Assembly (NCBI GenBank): GCA_037134755.1
Contig: JBAXLO010000193.1
Coordinates: 1-8,849 of the forward strand
Length of the DNA stretch: 8,849 nucleotides
Source: JBAXLO01 sp037134755
GTDB taxonomy: Bacteria > Bacteroidota > Bacteroidia > Bacteroidales > JACABE01
Direction: 5' to 3'
Made by a program: the position numbers and the translations under genes. Shown piece after piece: positions 6,413 through 8,849 of this stretch. Below the pieces are notes generated by a model. The model worked only from the letters and a program-made list of their open reading frames with translations, ran no database searches and was not told the DNA's origin. Position 1 is the first letter of the stretch; each line of letters starts with the position of its first letter.

Positions 6413-6583
6413 CTCTTTTTGAGATAGTTGCGAAAAGTGAACTTTTGTAAGGTGTTTTGGGATATTTGTAGTCAGATTAACTATTTAATCCACAAAAAAT
6501 CCAAATCTATTGAATTTAAATTAAGAGTTTTTTAATCAATTAGGTTATGTATTTTATAAATAAAATGATTTTTAAGATTTTAT

Positions 6584-6611
6584 CCGCTAAGTGATGAAAA
6601 TCACTAAGCGG
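6584..6611. terminator. Strong stem-loop, possible terminator of the minus-strand DUF6973-like gene
   Basis: CCGCTAAGTGAT (6584-6595) pairs with ATCACTAAGCGG (6600-6611) over 12 positions with one A-A mismatch, closing a GAAA loop on the plus strand (TTTC on the minus strand). It lies about 66 bp beyond the stop of the minus-strand gene 6678-7340. Neither side has a clear T tract, so it may be an RNA-stabilising hairpin or a dispersed palindromic element instead. It is by far the most GC-rich inverted repeat here. Confidence 0.4.
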
Positions 6612-6640
6612 GAAGGCATTATATATCTTAAATTAAAAAA

Positions 6641-6674
6641 TAATTATTAATTATTAATTTTTAATTGTTAATTG
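6641..6674. repeat. AT-rich intergenic repeat of TTAATTATTAATT type
   Basis: This is a run built from the words TAATTATTAATT, TTAATTTTTAATT and TTAATTGTTAATT, immediately beyond the stop of the minus-strand gene. The same words in complementary order occur at 7879-7909 between the two pterin genes. Such runs are common between genes in AT-rich Bacteroidota genomes. I cannot assign a function. Confidence 0.45.
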
Positions 6675-6677
6675 ATT

Positions 6678-7340
6678 TCAACGAACGTAGTTCGATGGAA
6701 CCAAAACTTTATTGTTTTCCCATTTCCCGACAAGGGATTCAGCTTTAATAACATTATTATCTGTGTCAAGAAATTCACCCTTTTTATTCTTCTTAATCAC
6801 CATCATCTTCCCGTTAAGGATATTATTAATAATGATTTGCTTTAAACTGTCGGTTGTTAGGATATTGGTATTGTTTTTTATCACAATACCAATATCAATA
6901 CCTATATTATTATTATAAAGATCCATATCCGAACTTATTTTATCAGGCAAACTACCCTCTTCTTTCCGATTTTTTTTATAATCAAGATAATTCCCCTTTT
7001 CGTGAGCAATGCCGAGCTTTAAAGCCTTCTTATTGCTCATATTCTGCGAAAGCATAGCCATCCAAAACGCATGTCTGAAAGCATCTACCTGTCCACCGTC
7101 TGCATCGCCGTCCAATATATTTGTTTTTGCTAAACTATCTGAAACCTGGCGAACATATTTAGTTATTTTCCAAGCCTTGCCGGCAACAAATATATGTTTT
7201 AGAGCCCAGCATTTTTCGTACCTGCTTACATTCCAAAACTGCTTAAAAGCAGAGGTTTTATTTTGAGATTTAATCCCTGTAAAAGGAATTATTAAAAGCA
7301 ACAGAAAAAGAATAAAATATTTATGTTTACAAACTATCAA
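6678..7340 (-). CDS. Exported DUF6973-like protein
   Basis: A 220-aa protein with a signal peptide (residues 1-26, YFILFLLLLIIPF core, ending IKSQ). Residues about 76-150 resemble DUF6973: VDAFRHAFWMAML with Asp86 and His90, then IAHEKGN with His113-Glu114, then SDMDLYNNNIGIDIG with Asp138, Asp140, Asn143 and Asn144. The His, Asp and Glu pattern looks like a metal-dependent active site, but the family has no assigned reaction that I know of. Residues 151-220 are less conserved and contain a KKNKKGEFLDTDNNVIKAE beta segment. The frame has no ATG before the signal peptide. The start is TTG at 7340, with ATT just before it, and a stop precedes it four codons upstream. The gene is divergent from the pterin cluster and has a -7 box at 7366-7373. 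Confidence 0.75.
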   Translation of the reverse strand: MIVCKHKYFILFLLLLIIPFTGIKSQNKTSAFKQFWNVSRYEKCWALKHIFVAGKAWKITKYVRQVSDSLAKTNILDGDADGGQVDAFRHAFWMAMLSQNMSNKKALKLGIAHEKGNYLDYKKNRKEEGSLPDKISSDMDLYNNNIGIDIGIVIKNNTNILTTDSLKQIIINNILNGKMMVIKKNKKGEFLDTDNNVIKAESLVGKWENNKVLVPSNYVR

Positions 7341-7365
7341 AATGAAATATTGTTAATTACTTTGT

Positions 7366-7373
7366 CAAAGATA
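7366..7373 (-). promoter_or_regulatory. -7 box (TATCTTTG) of the DUF6973-like gene
   Basis: On the minus strand this reads TATCTTTG, a full match to TAnnTTTG, about 26 bp before the TTG start. The flank ATTATAG is shared with the box at 6071-6078. No clear -33 TTG is visible. The short distance supports a start at or very near 7340. Confidence 0.5.
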
Positions 7374-7409
7374 CTATAATTTATTTAAACGAAAGTTTTT
7401 TATTTTATT

Positions 7410-7443
7410 TTGCCTTTTGGTAAGAAAAAAATGAGTAGGTTTG
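7410..7443 (+). promoter_or_regulatory. Promoter of the pterin cluster (TTG / TAGGTTTG)
   Basis: TAGGTTTG at 7436-7443 matches TAnnTTTG and lies 17 bp before the ATG at 7461. TTG at 7410-7412 gives a 23-bp spacer, the long end of the known range; the alternative TTG at 7417-7419 gives 16. The leader RNA would be very short, which fits the absence of a Shine-Dalgarno site or riboswitch. Confidence 0.5.
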
Positions 7444-7460
7444 TAACAAAATATTGAACG

Positions 7461-7871
7461 ATGATTTTTATAACAAGACGAGAACGGTTTAATGCGGCAC
7501 ATCGCCTATTTAGAGCAGATTATTCTGATGAAAAGAATATGGAAATATTCGGAAAATGTTCAAATCCGAACTGGCATGGGCATAATTATGAATTATTCGT
7601 TACTGTTAAAGGTGAAATTAATCCCGAAACAGGCTTTTTAGTAAACCTAAAAGACTTGAGTAAAATTATTCAGATAAAAATAATTGATAAATTTGATCAT
7701 AAGAATATAAACCTGGAAGTTGAGTTTATGAAAGGGAAACTGGCTTCAACAGAGAATATTGCAAAGGCAATCTTTGAACAACTGGAAGAGGATATTATTA
7801 AATTAGGTGCACAATTACATTGTGTTAAAATTTATGAAACCGAAAATAACTTTGTTGAATATTTTGGATAA
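7461..7871 (+). CDS. queD: 6-pyruvoyltetrahydropterin synthase / 6-carboxytetrahydropterin synthase family (QueD)
   Basis: A 136-aa enzyme acting on 7,8-dihydroneopterin triphosphate, the product of the downstream FolE. In queuosine synthesis it makes 6-carboxytetrahydropterin; in biopterin synthesis it makes 6-pyruvoyltetrahydropterin. The zinc ligands are His14 (FNAAHR), His39 and His41 (WHGHNY). The catalytic residues are Cys33 (FGKCSNPN), Asp79-His80 (FDHKN) and Glu126 (IYETE). Nothing essential is missing and the length is normal. The FGKCxNPNxHGHNY and GFLVNLKDL wording is close to eukaryotic-type PTPS, so QueD activity is likely but a biopterin role is not excluded. It is cytosolic. 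It precedes folE by 64 bp on the same strand, with a promoter just upstream. Confidence 0.92.
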   Translation: MIFITRRERFNAAHRLFRADYSDEKNMEIFGKCSNPNWHGHNYELFVTVKGEINPETGFLVNLKDLSKIIQIKIIDKFDHKNINLEVEFMKGKLASTENIAKAIFEQLEEDIIKLGAQLHCVKIYETENNFVEYFG

Positions 7872-7878
7872 GAAAGGC

Positions 7879-7909
7879 AATAATTAATAATTAAAAATTA
7901 ACAATTAAG
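7879..7909. repeat. AT-rich intergenic repeat between the pterin genes
   Basis: TAATTAATAATT, AATTAAAAATTAA and TTAACAATTAAG words fill the short gap between the two pterin genes. They are complementary in type to the run at 6641-6674. No hairpin with a GC stem is present, so there is no reason to think it stops transcription. Confidence 0.4.
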
Positions 7910-7935
7910 AATTTAATAAATAAAGACATTTTAAA

Positions 7936-8577
7936 ATGGATAAAAAAATAATTAAAGAGTGTTTTGATGAACACCATTTGGATGGTTACGAAAAATTAGA
8001 CCTATATAATCCTGCAACAATAAAAGAAATAGCCGGACATTATTATGAAATACTAAAATTGATTGGTGAAGATCCTGAAAGAGAGGGATTGCATGATACT
8101 CCTGTAAGGGTGGCAAAAGCAATGCAATTTTTAACACATGGTTACGATGCGAACCCTGAAAACATCTTAAAGTCAGCTATGTTTAAAGAAGATTATCGTC
8201 AAATGGTAATTGTAAAGGATATTGAGATATATTCGATGTGCGAACACCACATGATACCTTTTTTTGGGAAAGCTCATGTAGCCTATATTCCAAACGGCCA
8301 TATAGTTGGCTTAAGTAAAATACCTAGAGTTGTGGATGCGTTTGCCAGAAGGTTGCAGGTGCAGGAACGTTTAACAACACAGATAAAAGATTGTATCCAA
8401 AGTACTTTAAAGCCAATGGGCGTTGCTGTTGTAATTGAAGCCCGACATCTTTGTATGTCGATGCGAGGAATACAAAAACAGAATTCGGTAACTACAACTT
8501 CAGACTTTACTGGTGCTTTTCTTACCGAAAAAACCAGAGCAGAGTTCTTACATTTGATTAGTGCTAAATTGGCTTAA
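7936..8577 (+). CDS. folE: GTP cyclohydrolase I
   Basis: A 213-aa cytosolic enzyme that converts GTP to 7,8-dihydroneopterin triphosphate and formate, the entry step for folate, queuosine and biopterin synthesis. It has the full type IA signature. Zinc ligands are Cys102 and His105 in MCEHHMIPFFGKAHVAYIP and Cys173 in ARHLCMSMRG. His104 and His171 fit the catalytic histidines. EDPEREGLHDTPVRVAKA (45-62) is the family's N-terminal motif, and GLSKIPRVVDAFARRLQVQE (125-144) and the final region of SVTTTSDFTGAF are also family motifs. The first 25 residues are variable, as usual. It lies 64 bp after the QueD-family gene, so the two are probably transcribed together. The GH3 gene starts 19 bp after its stop and may be read through. 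Confidence 0.96.
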   Translation: MDKKIIKECFDEHHLDGYEKLDLYNPATIKEIAGHYYEILKLIGEDPEREGLHDTPVRVAKAMQFLTHGYDANPENILKSAMFKEDYRQMVIVKDIEIYSMCEHHMIPFFGKAHVAYIPNGHIVGLSKIPRVVDAFARRLQVQERLTTQIKDCIQSTLKPMGVAVVIEARHLCMSMRGIQKQNSVTTTSDFTGAFLTEKTRAEFLHLISAKLA

Positions 8578-8595
8578 CAGTTAGCATCTTTTTGG

Positions 8596-8849
8596 ATGAA
8601 AAAGTACTTAATCTTCATACTTGTAGCAATAGTTTTTATCTCGCAACTAGCCTTTAAGGAAAATAAATCTATTTACCATAAAGGCTGGGTTGATTTTAAT
8701 AAAAATGGAAAGAAAGACATTTATGAAGATACCACTCAGCCATTGGAAGCCCGTGTAAATGACTTGTTAAGCCAGATGACTCTGGAAGAAAAGACTTGTC
8801 AGCTTGCAACATTATATGGTTATGGGGCGGTGCTTACGGATAGGTTGCC
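8596..8849 (+). CDS. Glycoside hydrolase family 3 protein, 5' part only
   Basis: The first 84 codons of a gene that continues past the window edge. Residues 1-19 form a signal peptide (YLIFILVAIVFISQLAF). Next comes GWVDFNKNGKKDIYED, where Asp33, Asn35, Asn37, Lys39, Asp41 and Glu44 space like a calcium-binding loop. QPLEARVNDLLSQMTLEEK then starts the GH3 N-terminal barrel, whose usual opening is P...RV.DLLs.MTLEEK..Q. The LATLYGYGAVL stretch resembles a GH3 subgroup of Bacteroidota enzymes. GH3 enzymes cleave terminal beta-linked sugars such as glucose or xylose; specificity cannot be read from this part. It is periplasmic or exported. The start ATG has no Shine-Dalgarno site. The catalytic Asp lies outside the window. 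Confidence 0.88.
   Translation, partial: MKKYLIFILVAIVFISQLAFKENKSIYHKGWVDFNKNGKKDIYEDTTQPLEARVNDLLSQMTLEEKTCQLATLYGYGAVLTDRL

Larger units (their letters stand above)
5994..6677. other. 684-bp non-coding block with repeat array and stem-loop
   Basis: No open frame here looks like a gene on either strand. The block separates the start of the DUF6629-like gene from the end of the DUF6973-like gene, both on the minus strand. From left to right it holds a possible minus-strand -7 box (6071-6078), AT-rich DNA, five 41-bp repeat units (6208-6412), about 170 bp with no visible structure, a strong stem-loop (6584-6611) and a TTAATTATTAATT-type AT repeat (6641-6674). Confidence 0.7.

Noticed and set aside
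6401..6421. Intrinsic terminator at GAGTCGGGCTC plus T run
   Set aside because: The stem is only three base pairs before the T run and no plus-strand gene precedes it.
6712..7266. Plus-strand open frames opposite the DUF6973-like gene
   Set aside because: They are antisense to a gene with a signal peptide and a conserved motif set, and they overlap one another in different frames.
1..8849. tRNA, rRNA, transposase, integrase or phage genes
   Set aside because: I saw no cloverleaf sequence, ribosomal RNA motif, transposase signature or terminal inverted repeat pair with target duplication anywhere in the window.

Overview
The window looks like AT-rich chromosomal DNA from a member of the Bacteroidota. 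Three things point there. Several genes carry the phylum's TAnnTTTG -7 promoter element and lack Shine-Dalgarno sites. Most of the proteins are secreted or membrane proteins of families I associate with this phylum (DUF6624-, DUF6629- and DUF6973-like, SIMPL, GH3). The intergenic DNA is full of TTAATTATTAATT-type words. The genus cannot be named from the sequence.

Layout. Positions 1-236 are almost pure A/T with one -7 box. Positions 270-1196 (+) encode a cytoplasmic helical protein ending in a carboxypeptidase-regulatory-like beta-sandwich. Positions 1474-2097 hold gene wreckage: an intact promoter, signal peptide and the first residues of a lamin-tail-domain protein, a stop codon, then an unrelated coding remnant interrupted by a -1 frame change and an in-frame stop. 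Three exported-protein genes follow on the same strand: a DUF6624-like protein (2128-2844), an EreA/ChaN-superfamily protein (2945-4186) and a SIMPL-domain protein (4297-5271). The SIMPL gene converges, 20 bp apart, on a minus-strand DUF6629-like membrane protein gene (5292-5993).

Positions 5994-6677 are a 684-bp non-coding block. It contains five diverged units of a strictly 41-bp tandem repeat (6208-6412), whose unit junctions are partly palindromic, and a separate strong stem-loop (6584-6611). A minus-strand DUF6973-like exported protein (6678-7340) comes next. It is divergent from a pterin cluster on the plus strand, a PTPS/QueD-family enzyme (7461-7871) and GTP cyclohydrolase I (7936-8577). 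The 5' end of a glycoside hydrolase family 3 gene (8596 onward) runs off the window.

Function. FolE makes 7,8-dihydroneopterin triphosphate and the QueD/PTPS enzyme uses it, so these two form a real two-step pathway, for queuosine or for biopterin. The secreted proteins at 2128-5271 may share the cell envelope, but no common pathway can be shown. I found no convincing new multi-gene system. The best candidates for something undescribed are the 41-bp array, the chimeric pseudogene with its duplicated 3' tail, and the inverted repeat over the SIMPL promoter.
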